A stretch of DNA of 64,000 nucleotides. Origin: Chryseobacterium sp. FH1 (GTDB taxonomy: Bacteria; Bacteroidota; Bacteroidia; Flavobacteriales; Weeksellaceae). Below, piece after piece: positions 1 through 8,213 of this stretch (position 1 is its first letter; each line of letters starts with the position of its first letter). The notes beneath the pieces were generated by a model. The model searched no databases. It was given only the letters and a program-made list of their open reading frames with translations, and was not told where the DNA came from. A program made the position numbers and the translations under genes. Where the stretch lies: positions 1,550,001 through 1,614,000 of the forward strand of contig NZ_JPLZ01000006.1 in assembly GCF_000735135.1 (NCBI RefSeq), given 5' to 3'.

Positions 1-183
1 TTTTTCTTTTCTTACAGCTTCTGATTGCACATTGGCTTTTTCTATAATGTTTTCGGCTGTTTTCTTTGCATCTTCTATCACGAACTGTGCTTTTGTATTC
101 AAAGAACTCTTTCCGAAGAAAAGTCCTGCAACTGCGCCGATGATAAGTGCAACAACACCGATAATAATGGTAAGTGTGTCCAT
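1..183 (-). CDS. rny: Ribonuclease Y, N-terminal fragment
   Basis: The reading frame starts at an ATG at 183 and runs off the window edge, giving about 61 residues. It opens with a hydrophobic membrane anchor (TLTIIIGVVALIIGAVAGLFF) followed by a charged helical stretch (EDAKKTAENIIEKANVQSEA) that begins the coiled coil. This is the N-terminal layout of RNase Y, a membrane-tethered endoribonuclease that starts mRNA decay. The KH and HD domains would lie outside the window. It sits downstream of zapA and the 6S RNA on the same strand. The call rests on the anchor plus coiled-coil pattern and on context. Confidence 0.8.
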   Translation of the reverse strand, partial: MDTLTIIIGVVALIIGAVAGLFFGKSSLNTKAQFVIEDAKKTAENIIEKANVQSEAVRKEK

Positions 184-237
184 AAAATTTATATATATTG
201 AGTTTTAATTGTCTCTTTTGTTTTGTAAAAAGTATAA

Positions 238-308
238 TGTACAATGTACGTTGACTTTCTTTATTATAATCTTAATACTTTATACATTTTTACTTTGTAC
301 ATTGTACA
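238..308. repeat. Intergenic inverted repeat (TGTACAATGTAC family)
   Basis: TGTACAATGTAC at 238-249 is the exact reverse complement of GTACATTGTACA at 297-308, with an AT-rich 47-bp spacer. It lies between the 6S RNA and rny. It is one of several intergenic inverted repeats in the window built from different short words. It could fold in RNA or serve as a bidirectional terminator or mobile palindrome; no function is visible. Confidence 0.6.
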
Positions 309-310
309 TA

Positions 311-480
311 AAAAAACCTACAACAGTTCAGATATAGAGTAAACTCCATAAAAACACGATTTGAACTGATTTTCACTCTCTGTAATCTGCGCAAGGCAGC
401 ACGCCATCAAATGAACTTTCGTCCGGTAATTTTTAATTGTTGAGTTTACTTCTTTGTGTTAGAACTATTGTAGGTAGCTT
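311..480 (-). ncRNA. ssrS: 6S RNA, Flavobacteria type (6S-Flavo)
   Basis: Read on the minus strand, the segment starts with CTACAATAGTTC (about 462-473) and ends with GAACTGTTGTAG (about 318-329). These form a 12-bp closing stem with one G-U pair. Inside, AGTAAACTC pairs with GAGTTTACT, and a large open central region follows, the shape of 6S RNA mimicking an open promoter. A T-run follows the 3' arm. It lies directly downstream of zapA, where 6S RNA genes are found in many bacteria. 6S RNA binds the RNA polymerase holoenzyme and modulates promoter use. Exact ends are uncertain by a few bases. Confidence 0.85.
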
Positions 481-497
481 GTCAATTCGAAAAAAAA

Positions 498-785
498 TTA
501 TTTTTCTAATTGGTCTAAGAGTGCGTTGATCTTCACCACGCGCTCGTTTGTATTTTTAATATTTTTCTCATTGTTTAAAGAATAAACTTCTGCGTTGGTC
601 CCGAGTTTCAAAACGCACATTGCGAGTGCATCTTGTTTGTCCCTCACGTCGAAACTGGCTTCGAAGTCCTTAATCATACTTTCTATCTGCTTGCCAACTT
701 TCCTTAGGGTTTCCTCCTCGGCTGCTGGTACATTTAGCGGATAATTTCGTCCGGCAATAGTTATAGTTATTCTTCTGAAATCCAT
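498..785 (-). CDS. zapA: Cell division protein ZapA
   Basis: This 95-residue protein has the ZapA start (ITITIAGRNYPLNVPAAEEETLRKVGKQIESMI) followed by a long coiled coil, the size and shape of the family. ZapA binds FtsZ and bundles protofilaments at the division ring. It begins 2 bp after the stop of the upstream coiled-coil gene (788-1090), so the two are probably co-transcribed and translationally coupled. The 6S RNA gene follows. Confidence 0.93.
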   Translation of the reverse strand: MDFRRITITIAGRNYPLNVPAAEEETLRKVGKQIESMIKDFEASFDVRDKQDALAMCVLKLGTNAEVYSLNNEKNIKNTNERVVKINALLDQLEK

Positions 786-787
786 AG

Positions 788-1090
788 TTATAAGCCGGTG
801 TTTTGTAATTCAGAAACGCACATATCTATTTCTTTTACCAGTCTGTTGATGTGATTTTTCATCAAGCGGTTGTGTTCTGCGTTTCCGGATATTGCTGAAT
901 AAAGTTTTAATTCTTTGTTTTCTTCTACTAAGATCTGGTTTCTGCGTTTCTCTGCAACATATTCTTCCTTCAATTTCTCCAGCTCCTCAGACGTTTCTGC
1001 GTGTTTCTCCGAAAGATTCTTAAACTTCTTATAAAGATTGAGAATCTTTTTTTCTAAAACAGAAAAGTTGTTTTCTAATTCGCCTAACAT
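788..1090 (-). CDS. Small coiled-coil protein upstream of zapA
   Basis: The 100-residue protein is nearly all predicted coiled coil: leucine/isoleucine heptads with many E and K (LEKKILNLYKKFKNLSEKHAETSEELEKLKEEY). There is no signal peptide or membrane segment. By position directly before zapA (2-bp gap) and by shape it may be a ZapB-like or divisome-associated partner, but I cannot assign it by sequence. A TAnnTTTG-like element (TATTTTTG, minus strand, 1116-1123) lies about 26 bp before the start codon and may be the operon promoter. Confidence 0.75.
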   Translation of the reverse strand: MLGELENNFSVLEKKILNLYKKFKNLSEKHAETSEELEKLKEEYVAEKRRNQILVEENKELKLYSAISGNAEHNRLMKNHINRLVKEIDMCVSELQNTGL

Positions 1091-1270
1091 AACCAGAATT
1101 AAATTCTAACTTTTACAAAAATAGGAAAAATTAATGATGATTTAACACGTTATTTCTGTTTTGTGAAATCGAAATTGCTTCTGTTTGATTTATAATGATT
1201 TAACTTTAAGTAAGTCATCAAAATAATTAAGAATGAAAACTTTGAGAATCATTTAATCTAAATTTAAATA

Positions 1271-1299
1271 AAAAAAAGAGCCTTTGGGAAAAAGCTCAA
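1271..1299 (-). terminator. Intrinsic terminator of ubiE-porT
   Basis: On the minus strand TTGAGCTTTTTCCCAAAGGCTC is followed by a run of eight T. GAGC pairs with GCTC, extended by A-T pairs. It lies just after the porT stop codon. Confidence 0.75.
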
Positions 1300-1307
1300 T
1301 TTGTATT

Positions 1308-2117
1308 TTATTCAAATTTCAGAACGAACATAAAGGCTCTGGATTGCATTGTAGAAATCGTTGGCGTCCAATATGGCGGTGTTGTGTCTTTATCAGAGAC
1401 CAATTCGTTGTTTGTGAAGAATGTTCCTCTGATTGCAGGTGTCAGTTTAAATCTACTGAAGTATAACTGAATACCAATCTCCGCACTCCAACCGAAATTG
1501 TGAGTTGTAGTTCTGAAAGTATTCTGTAAATTGTCACCTTCTGATGTTTGGTTGGATTGCAAATTAACCAAGTAATTAATCCCGGCCGCAGCGTAAGGTC
1601 GCGAGTTGTACCAACGATCGCCATGAACTTCCAGCAAAACTGGAATATCAATATAAGTTGACTTTACAATTTTTTTTGTGTAAGCTTCATCTGGATTTGA
1701 AATTACTTCAGCAAAATTTCCATCCTGAAGAGGGAAGCCTGAAGGATATAATTCATTGACACGGTCGAAAGTGTTGAAAGTCAAATCTCTTTGTACAAAA
1801 TGCAAACCTGGTTCAATTCTCAAATCAAAGAATTCATTCAATCTCATTTTTCCGATCAATCCTGCTCCGAAACTGTAGGTCGCCTTGGACTCTACCAAAT
1901 TCTGGTTGCCATCCATCCCTAAAACAGGATTGAGATTCATTTTGTAATCGAAGTTATTGGCTGCAAGATAAAATCCGTAGCTGAATTTATTCAGATCAAA
2001 GTCTTCCAAATTGTCCATTCTGTCTTTGGTCCTGAACAAATTGTTGTAAGTCTGAGCCTGTAAATTAGTGCTCAGAAGCACTGCAAATGATAAAATCTTG
2101 ATAAGTCTTTGCTTCAT
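1308..2117 (-). CDS. porT: PorT family outer-membrane beta-barrel protein
   Basis: The 269-residue protein has a signal peptide (KQRLIKILSFAVLLSTNLQAQ) and then alternating aromatic beta-strands ending in a C-terminal strand terminating in Phe-Glu (FMFVLKFE), as in outer-membrane barrels. PorT/SprT proteins are part of the type IX secretion system that exports adhesins and gliding proteins in Bacteroidota. The gene follows ubiE with 1 bp between them, a linkage typical of flavobacteria. Together with gldB and gldC in this window it suggests type IX secretion and possibly gliding capacity. Confidence 0.82.
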   Translation of the reverse strand: MKQRLIKILSFAVLLSTNLQAQTYNNLFRTKDRMDNLEDFDLNKFSYGFYLAANNFDYKMNLNPVLGMDGNQNLVESKATYSFGAGLIGKMRLNEFFDLRIEPGLHFVQRDLTFNTFDRVNELYPSGFPLQDGNFAEVISNPDEAYTKKIVKSTYIDIPVLLEVHGDRWYNSRPYAAAGINYLVNLQSNQTSEGDNLQNTFRTTTHNFGWSAEIGIQLYFSRFKLTPAIRGTFFTNNELVSDKDTTPPYWTPTISTMQSRAFMFVLKFE

Positions 2118-2118
2118 C

Positions 2119-2844
2119 CTATTTTGTAGCTTTATAAATGGTGGCTATTCCTAAACTTAATTTTGTGTATTCTACTTTTTTGAAACCTGTGTTCAGCAGA
2201 ATTGTTTTCATCTTTTCTCCAAATGGAAACGCATTCACAGAATCCGGAAGATATGTGTAAGCGCGGTTGTCTTTGGAAACCAAACGCCCGATTGCGGGCA
2301 AAATGTTCTTAAAATAAAACATATAAAACGGTCCCAAAAATCCTTCTACTTTGGAGAATTCTAAGATATAAATACTTTTATTGTCTTTCACAACTCTTCT
2401 TAATTCTGATAATCCTTTTTCCAGATTCTCAAAATTTCTTACTCCAAATGCAACGGTAACGCCATCAAATTTATTGTCCTCAAACGGAAGTTGTTCCGCA
2501 TCGCCTTTCTGCATAGAGATTTTGCCATCCAGATTTTGTTTTTTGATTTTCTCGATGCCAACGTTCAACATTTGTTGGGAGAGATCCAAACCTACAACAT
2601 CCGCATCGGTTCCTTTTTGTACGGCAATTGCTAAATCTCCGGTTCCAGTTGCAACATCCAACACCAATTGTGGTTTGTCTTTCGCAAGCATCTTAACCAG
2701 TTTGTTTCTCCAAAGCACATCAATTTTCATCGACAAGACGTGATTCAAAAGATCATATTTCGGCGCAATGTTGTCAAACATATCTTCTACTTGACTTTTC
2801 TTGCTGTACTCGGAGTTGTATGGTGTTACGTTGTTGTGTTCCAT
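2119..2844 (-). CDS. ubiE: Demethylmenaquinone methyltransferase UbiE/MenG
   Basis: The 241-residue class I SAM methyltransferase shows motif I LDVATGTGDLAIA (about 62-74), motif II VVGLDLSQQML, and the family motifs MFDNIAPKYDLLNHVLSM near the N-terminus and VTVAFGVRNFENLEKGL. It methylates demethylmenaquinone, the last step of menaquinone synthesis. Bacteroidota use menaquinone, so the MenG role is the more likely. It is the first gene of a two-gene unit with porT. Confidence 0.95.
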   Translation of the reverse strand: MEHNNVTPYNSEYSKKSQVEDMFDNIAPKYDLLNHVLSMKIDVLWRNKLVKMLAKDKPQLVLDVATGTGDLAIAVQKGTDADVVGLDLSQQMLNVGIEKIKKQNLDGKISMQKGDAEQLPFEDNKFDGVTVAFGVRNFENLEKGLSELRRVVKDNKSIYILEFSKVEGFLGPFYMFYFKNILPAIGRLVSKDNRAYTYLPDSVNAFPFGEKMKTILLNTGFKKVEYTKLSLGIATIYKATK

Positions 2845-2912
2845 TTTCTTGATGAATGATAAATAATAGTTGATAAATGATTATTAATGCTTCTTAATCA
2901 TTTAATTTTTTA
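2845..2912. repeat. Intergenic repeat of ATGATAAAT/ATTAATCATT words
   Basis: The stretch between ubiE and the next upstream gene is built from GATGAATGATAAATAATAG, TTGATAAATGATTATTAATG and TTAATCATTTAATT, which are mutually complementary. The same vocabulary recurs at 8160-8213, 9803-10041 and 18720-18812. Confidence 0.55.
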
Positions 2913-2924
2913 ATAATTAATTTA

Positions 2925-3497
2925 CTAAAACTTATAATAGTTCTTGTAATAATTGATGAAATCCTGCTTTCTGAAAATCTTGGTTCGGCTTTCTACTTTT
3001 GCCACATTTTTTACGATTTTGTCATAATCTTCATCCAGATTGTAATAAAAATCTTCTGTATAAAGTTTGTTGACCTTTTTCACATCGCCAAGATATTGCT
3101 TTTTGTCAATCTCAATTCCAGGTTGTGAAGCAATTAGTGAATCTTTGTTCAGACCATAACCGTAATATTGATTATTGATGTAATAATCCTTATTTGTGAT
3201 GTTTAGCAAACCTCTAACTTTGTTCACCGTGAAGGCAGAGTCGTAAAGAATTGTTTTATTTTGGTCAAAAACTTTGATGCTGTTTTTACCTTTGTTCAAA
3301 TTTACTTTCAAATATTGACCAGCGGAAAGAATGTTTTCCTCACCGTTGTTGATTTTGAAATAGAAAGTCTCAGGCGTCGGGTTATCTACCAAGTAATAAT
3401 TGGGTTTCGCTAAAAACAAAAAGTAGATCGCAAACGCAGATCCCAAAGCCAATAAAGAAATAATCAAGCCTTTCGTAGAGGCGCTCAGATTTTTCAT
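2925..3497 (-). CDS. Membrane-anchored hypothetical protein
   Basis: I do not recognise a family. The 190-residue protein has one N-terminal transmembrane segment (GLIISLLALGSAFAIYFLF, about 10-28) and a polar, tyrosine-rich remainder (NNQYYGYGLNKD, FYYNLDEDYDKIV, YYKNYYKF) expected outside the inner membrane. The middle resembles a small beta domain (ISAGQ-like turn at LSAGQYLKVNLNKGKNSIKVFD). It is a separate unit between ubiE and ribD on the same strand, with AT-rich spacers on both sides. Confidence 0.7.
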   Translation of the reverse strand: MKNLSASTKGLIISLLALGSAFAIYFLFLAKPNYYLVDNPTPETFYFKINNGEENILSAGQYLKVNLNKGKNSIKVFDQNKTILYDSAFTVNKVRGLLNITNKDYYINNQYYGYGLNKDSLIASQPGIEIDKKQYLGDVKKVNKLYTEDFYYNLDEDYDKIVKNVAKVESRTKIFRKQDFINYYKNYYKF

Positions 3498-3651
3498 AAG
3501 TAGATTTTATTTTTTTCAAAAGTCTTATGCAATCGCAGGCTTTTTGTCTTTTTAATTAGAATGGCAATAGCGATTTCGTAGAACGAAAATCAATATTAAG
3601 GATGCGAATTTACGGATTTTTTTCCGAGCGTTGATTTTTATAATTCTGATA

Positions 3652-4689
3652 TTAATCAAGACCTTGATTCCTGAAAAGCATAACCTCGCAATCTCTCAAT
3701 TTTTCTGTTTTTTCTGGATTGAAATCGAAAGTTGGCGCTTTGGTTCCATTTTCGAGATTCAAATTTGGGGTTTTGAAGATCAAAGCTTCATCCCAAAGGT
3801 TTTGATCGACGAATTGTTGCAACGTAAATCTTCCACCTTCAATGATGACGGATTGAATTTGCAATTCATACAACTTTTCTAAGATTTGATTTAACGAATT
3901 TTCTTTTTCTATTTTAATGAATTTCAGATTTTTATCTTCATAATTTTTAGTTGAATTAAAGATAATCGTTTCTGCATCGTTATTATAAATATTGAAATTC
4001 TCAGGAATATCAAGATTAAAATCAATCAAAATTCTAATAGGATTTCGACCTGCAATTTCTCTCACTGTCAAACTAGGATTGTCGTGAAGTGCGGTATTTT
4101 TTCCAACCAAAATTGCGTGTTCCTCACTTCTCAATTGATGGACCAATTGCTTCGAAAGTGAATTGCTGATCTGCGTCGGCTTGAAATCCTTGTCCATAAA
4201 ACCATCCGCAGATTGCGCCCATTTTAGAATAATAAATGGTCTTTTCTTTTCATGGTAAGTAAAAAATCTTTTGTTGAGTTCTCGGCATTCATTTTCTAGA
4301 ATGCTGGACACAACTTCTATTCCTGCATCGGTGATGATTTTTTTTCCTTTTCCGTTCACTTTGTCGTGGCTGTCCATTGCACCGATCACGACTTTTTTGA
4401 AACCGAGTTCTACAATTTTCAAAGCGCAAGGTGGCGTTTTCCCAAAATGCGCGCAAGGTTCCAAAGAAACATAAATCGTAGATTCCGGAATCAGATGTTT
4501 GTCTTCGTCTTTTATGGAATTGATTGCATTGATTTCTGCGTGCGGTTCGCCAGCTTTTTGATGAAAACCTTCGCCAATGATTCTGTCATTGTGGACAATC
4601 ACCGAACCAACTAACGGATTTGGATAAGTCTTTCCCAGAGCTTTTCCCGCCAATTCTATGCAACGTTTGATGTAATATTCTTGATTCAA
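3652..4689 (-). CDS. ribD: Bifunctional riboflavin biosynthesis deaminase/reductase RibD
   Basis: The 345-residue protein has an N-terminal zinc cytidine-deaminase-like domain with HAE (50-52) and PCAHFGKTPPC (78-88) as metal ligands and proton shuttle. A C-terminal dihydrofolate-reductase-like domain follows from about residue 150 (RPFIILKWAQSADGFM). It performs the second and third steps from GTP towards riboflavin: pyrimidine deamination, then NADPH-dependent ribose reduction. Length is normal for the family. No FMN riboswitch is evident upstream, and the gene stands alone. Confidence 0.95.
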   Translation of the reverse strand: MNQEYYIKRCIELAGKALGKTYPNPLVGSVIVHNDRIIGEGFHQKAGEPHAEINAINSIKDEDKHLIPESTIYVSLEPCAHFGKTPPCALKIVELGFKKVVIGAMDSHDKVNGKGKKIITDAGIEVVSSILENECRELNKRFFTYHEKKRPFIILKWAQSADGFMDKDFKPTQISNSLSKQLVHQLRSEEHAILVGKNTALHDNPSLTVREIAGRNPIRILIDFNLDIPENFNIYNNDAETIIFNSTKNYEDKNLKFIKIEKENSLNQILEKLYELQIQSVIIEGGRFTLQQFVDQNLWDEALIFKTPNLNLENGTKAPTFDFNPEKTEKLRDCEVMLFRNQGLD

Positions 4690-4755
4690 AGATTAAATGA
4701 TTAAAAAATTAGATTATTGAAATCGGACAACGATCAACTGAAAACTATCAAGCAA

Positions 4756-5412
4756 TTACTTTTTCTTCGCTTCAACAGCAGTTGGTTTGTAAGTCACTGG
4801 CGGAATTGCCAGTGTGATAACGGCTTCCATCAGTCGGCTTCTTTCTTTTGACAAAGATTTAGAAGCGTATTTCAAATCGCCCGCAAGTCTTTTGGAATAG
4901 GAGAAAATCAAGAACGATTTTTTGCCTCCAGCTTCGAAACTTTTGAATCGGTCAATATTATATTCAGCGTAAGATTCGCCTTCTTTTGGAACTATGGTCA
5001 CGAGGTAATCAACTATGATTTCCTTTCCATCTGGACTTTCCGTTACACTTACAAAGGAATATTTGTCCTGGGTTCTTTCTTTTCGTTTTTCGACATATTC
5101 CACTTTTTGTTTCACGGCAGTGTCCATATCGATTTCTTTGTCGAAGTAAGAAATATTAATGAGTTCTTTGTAATTGTTAAAATCGTCATCTCGCAAAATA
5201 TACTGCTGTTGCGCCCAAGTTGGCGAGTTTTGTTTGCTCCAGGTCAGGATATATTCGTTATCGTGAAAAGTCAATGGACCAGCAATGTTGAGTCTGTCAA
5301 CCACTTCAACTGGCGCAGAAACCGCCGTTTCTTCAGTTTTTGTTTCCTGAGAATGAAAAGCCGAAGTGAATGCGAAAAGACTAAAAGCAGAAAGTAGAAT
5401 TTTATTTTTCAT
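4756..5412 (-). CDS. Secreted hypothetical protein
   Basis: I chose the internal ATG at 5412 because it opens a clean signal peptide (MKNKILLSAFSLFAFTSAFHS) followed by a mature domain of about 195 residues with no recognised family. The mature part mixes beta-like stretches (LNIAGPLTFHDNEYILTWSK) and a basic helical end (SKSLSKERSRLMEAVITLA). The frame is open upstream through a run of 12 A into a second coding stretch (5413-5673), so a 305-residue fusion is possible on paper. The buried signal peptide argues for two proteins. It lies between ribD and nadE. Confidence 0.7.
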   Translation of the reverse strand: MKNKILLSAFSLFAFTSAFHSQETKTEETAVSAPVEVVDRLNIAGPLTFHDNEYILTWSKQNSPTWAQQQYILRDDDFNNYKELINISYFDKEIDMDTAVKQKVEYVEKRKERTQDKYSFVSVTESPDGKEIIVDYLVTIVPKEGESYAEYNIDRFKSFEAGGKKSFLIFSYSKRLAGDLKYASKSLSKERSRLMEAVITLAIPPVTYKPTAVEAKKK

Positions 5413-5673
5413 AATTATTTTTTTTTTTTGTTTTTTAATTTCCCTGATTCTTGATCTAAATAACAAAACAGAAATTATGATAAGAATTGATCCGATTAAA
5501 TTCATTATTAATGAATTGATTTCCTCTGATTTTGGCGATAGCACAAGTGCTAAACCTGTAATTAATAGAAAAATACCAAAGCCGATTTTTGTTTCAAAGG
5601 ATGTTGCTAGAACCTCTAGAATTCCTAATAAAAATTCGCCTCCGATTTTCTTAAAAATATTGTTGTTTTTCAT
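5413..5673 (-). CDS. Small membrane protein, in-frame with the downstream gene through an A12 tract
   Basis: About 87 residues with two hydrophobic segments (IGFGIFLLITGLALVL and LIMNLIGSILIIISVLLF) and a basic end (RSRIREIKKQKKK). As written it has no stop and reads through twelve A into the next gene. With eleven A the frame would hit TAA immediately after the tract, giving a normal stop 6 bp before the downstream ATG. The true length may therefore be one base shorter than written. Family unknown. Confidence 0.5.
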
Positions 5674-5696
5674 TAATTAAATCTTTGGAAAAGTTG

Positions 5697-6491
5697 TTAC
5701 GCTTTCAATTCTTCCGGAATCTCACAAACAGGAATCGGATTCATTTTATGTTGCGTCGCTCTGTTGAATCTTAGATAAATGGTCATCACTTCTTTTTCTC
5801 GTCCATCAAAATCAGCTTCGGTTTTTCCGGCTTTTTGCTGTTCCATTGCCCATTCCAATTCAGGATAGGTTGCGCCGATTTGGTCTTCGTCCGTTCTTTC
5901 TACTTCCCAAAGTCCGTCTGTTGGTTTAGCTTTCTGAATGCTTTCAAGAATGCCTAATTCTTTAGCGATTTCATAGATTTGAGTTTTGTAAAGATCCGCG
6001 ATAGGAGAGATGTCTACGCCACCATCGCCATATTTTGTGAAAAATCCAACGCCAAAATCCTCCACCTTATTTCCAGTTCCCGTCACAAGAAATCCGTTGA
6101 TTTGACCATAATAATAAAGCGTCACCATTCTTAATCTGGATCTCGTGTTCGCTTCAGCGAGATTTTTGCTTGGCGAGTCGTCTTTGTAGCCTTCCGTTGT
6201 TTTTTCGAAACTTTCAAAAGTAGGCGTTAGATCAACTCGGAAACCTTCTACATTTGGAAAATTAGATTTCAAAAAATCGATGTGATCCTGAGCTCTGTCC
6301 ACTTGATCTGCTTTTTGACGGATAGGCATTTCCAAAACCAAAACCGGCAATCCTGTTTTCGCCACCAAAACTGAAACCACAGCAGAATCAATTCCTCCGG
6401 AAACACCAACCACGAAACCTTTTGAGTTAGCTTTGGTTGCATAATCTTTTAACCAGTTGACGATATGATCTATTACTTTTTTTGTCTGCAT
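5697..6491 (-). CDS. nadE: NAD(+) synthetase, ammonia-dependent type
   Basis: The 264-residue protein carries the ATP pyrophosphatase P-loop GVSGGIDSAV (about 29-38) and the family stretches TGTGNKVEDFGVGFFTKYGDGGVDISPIADL and KPTDGLWEVERTDEDQIGATY. It amidates deamido-NAD to NAD. It lacks the N-terminal glutaminase domain, so it should use ammonia directly. The gene lies beside gldB-gldC but on the opposite strand. Confidence 0.94.
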   Translation of the reverse strand: MQTKKVIDHIVNWLKDYATKANSKGFVVGVSGGIDSAVVSVLVAKTGLPVLVLEMPIRQKADQVDRAQDHIDFLKSNFPNVEGFRVDLTPTFESFEKTTEGYKDDSPSKNLAEANTRSRLRMVTLYYYGQINGFLVTGTGNKVEDFGVGFFTKYGDGGVDISPIADLYKTQIYEIAKELGILESIQKAKPTDGLWEVERTDEDQIGATYPELEWAMEQQKAGKTEADFDGREKEVMTIYLRFNRATQHKMNPIPVCEIPEELKA

Positions 6492-6508
6492 ATTTTTTTA
6501 TTATTTTT

Positions 6509-6541
6509 AGCCTTGTCAAGGTTTCAAAGCTTGACAAGGCT
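6509..6541. terminator. Perfect 12-bp hairpin between nadE and the upstream acetyltransferase
   Basis: AGCCTTGTCAAG (6509-6520) and CTTGACAAGGCT (6530-6541) are exact reverse complements with a 9-nt loop. On the plus strand GTTTTT follows, and on the minus strand the arm is followed by AT-rich sequence. It probably ends transcription of the acetyltransferase gene (6553-7074) before nadE. Confidence 0.7.
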
Positions 6542-6552
6542 GTTTTTAACTT

Positions 6553-7074
6553 TTATTTTTTTTCTAGTTCGTACCAATAGCAATTGTCGCCATTATCAAG
6601 AAATTCGCCTTTGTTTTCAAAACCTAATTTCGTGAGAATAGAATTGGAAGATTGATTTTCGACATCGGCATAAGCATAGATTTTATCAGCATTGAGTTGA
6701 TTAAAACCTAAATCCAATGAAGCTTTTGCAGATTCTGTCGCGTAACCTTTTCCCCAGAATTCAGGAAGAAATCTGTAGCCCAATTCGTAAATATTTTTGA
6801 AACCGTTGACTTCCTCTGTCAAAAGTTTGATACCGCTCCAGCCGATAAATTTGTTAGTTTCCTTTTCGATGACCGCAAGTCTGCCAGTTCCGTTTTTTTC
6901 GTATTGATTTAGGATATTCTCAATCATTTTTTCAGATTGTTCTTTGCTGATAGAAGGCGGAACACCTACATACTTCATCACGTCGGGATTGCTGTCCAAA
7001 AGGAAGATGTTGTCAACATCATCTTTTGTCAATTTTCTTAAAATTAATCTTTCCGTAATTATTGGTAGCTTCAT
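6553..7074 (-). CDS. GNAT family N-acetyltransferase, RimJ/RimL type
   Basis: The 173-residue protein begins ITERLILRKLTKDDVDNIFLL and contains ELGYRFLPEFWGKGYATESAKA (acetyl-CoA binding motif A) and NQSSNSILTKLGFENKGEF (motif B), the layout of RimJ/RimL-like acetyltransferases. Members acetylate protein N-termini or small amines; the substrate cannot be told from sequence. It diverges from gldB, whose promoter overlaps the start of this gene. Confidence 0.87.
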   Translation of the reverse strand: MKLPIITERLILRKLTKDDVDNIFLLDSNPDVMKYVGVPPSISKEQSEKMIENILNQYEKNGTGRLAVIEKETNKFIGWSGIKLLTEEVNGFKNIYELGYRFLPEFWGKGYATESAKASLDLGFNQLNADKIYAYADVENQSSNSILTKLGFENKGEFLDNGDNCYWYELEKK

Positions 7075-7093
7075 CTATTAAATCGTATTTTTG
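7062..7093 (+). promoter_or_regulatory. Bacteroidota-type promoter of gldB
   Basis: TTG at 7062-7064 and TATTTTTG at 7086-7093 match the TTG-n~20-TAnnTTTG consensus with a 21-bp spacer. The gldB ATG follows 27 bp after the -7 box. The -33 box lies inside the 5' end of the divergent acetyltransferase gene. Confidence 0.65.
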
Positions 7094-7120
7094 CTTTTCG
7101 AAAATCTTAATGTAAAAATA

Positions 7121-8104
7121 ATGAAGTTTTTCCGATATATCTCTTTTTCGGCCATAATTGTTTTCAGTTTGTCGGCGTGTAAAAAGGAAAACGAAAATAG
7201 ATGGGACGTTGAAATCAAGAATCCTGTCAAAAAAATAAACATCACGGACATCTCTGGCGAATTCTACAATTCTGAGGTCAGTCTGGAGGATTTCAAAAAG
7301 AAATATCCGTGGTTTCAAGGTTCTGTGCCTGATGCAGATTACGATGATCGCCGAAAAGATACGATGGAAGTTCGCATTTACAAAGAAGCGATTTCCAAGA
7401 TTGATAAATCCAAACTTGACAAAGATCTGGTGAATCTTTTCTCGCACATCAAAAATTATTTTCCGAAATTTCAACCGCCACATATTTATCTTTATTCATC
7501 GGTTGTTGATGCTCAGAATGTCATAGATCCGATCTTTTTGAGAGAAGATGAAAATATGCTTTTCGTCGATATCACAGGATTTTTGGGAGATGGAAATAAG
7601 AATTACAGTGGACTTGATTTGTATTTTCAAAAATCGATGACTCCTGAAAATTTGGTTCCCAAGATTTCTGCTTTTTTTGCATCAAGGTTGGTTCCTGTTC
7701 AGACAGCTCAGCAAAAGTTTTTGGATCAAATGGTTTATCAAGGCAAGATTCAGATTCTTCAAGAAGCCTTTTTGCCGAATGTTCCTGAGCATTTGAAAAT
7801 GAATTATTCCAAACAACAATATGATTGGGCGGTCGCGAATGAAGCCAATATCTGGAATTACTTTGTGGAAAACGATTTGCTCTTCAGTGCAGACGCTGGA
7901 CTTTCCGAAAGATTCATCACCCCTGGACCATTTTCAAAATTCTACACAGAAGTGGATCCTGAAAGTTCGCCTCAGATTGCCATTTGGACAGGCTGGCAAA
8001 TTTGCAAACATTATTTGAATGCCCATCCCGAAGAAAAATTGGACGTGTTTTTGAAAAGAAATGCAACGGAGATTTTCAATGGATCGGAGTACAGACCTAA
8101 GTAA
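7121..8104 (+). CDS. gldB: Gliding motility lipoprotein GldB
   Basis: The start at 7121 puts a lipoprotein signal at the N-terminus (MKFFRYISFSAIIVFSLSAC, lipobox ending SLSAC). The frame also runs 30 bp further upstream, but that would bury the signal and overlap the promoter. The 327-residue product ends in the GldB-type region with FITPGPFSKFYTEVDPESSPQIAIWTGW. GldB is a lipoprotein needed for gliding and for type IX secretion-linked stability of other Gld proteins. gldC follows after 109 bp, the usual order. Confidence 0.88.
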   Translation: MKFFRYISFSAIIVFSLSACKKENENRWDVEIKNPVKKINITDISGEFYNSEVSLEDFKKKYPWFQGSVPDADYDDRRKDTMEVRIYKEAISKIDKSKLDKDLVNLFSHIKNYFPKFQPPHIYLYSSVVDAQNVIDPIFLREDENMLFVDITGFLGDGNKNYSGLDLYFQKSMTPENLVPKISAFFASRLVPVQTAQQKFLDQMVYQGKIQILQEAFLPNVPEHLKMNYSKQQYDWAVANEANIWNYFVENDLLFSADAGLSERFITPGPFSKFYTEVDPESSPQIAIWTGWQICKHYLNAHPEEKLDVFLKRNATEIFNGSEYRPK

Positions 8105-8213
8105 AGTTGGAGAATGGGAGAGTTTGAGAGATATAGTAGACTAACATATTTCGAATCTTAAATCTCTAATTTTTTGATCATTTAATTTTTTAATCATTAA
8201 TTTTAATATAACA

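Noticed and set aside
7019-7483. Long minus-strand open frame over the gldB start
   Set aside because: It is antisense to gldB, rich in F/I/R codon artefacts, and has no recognisable domain.
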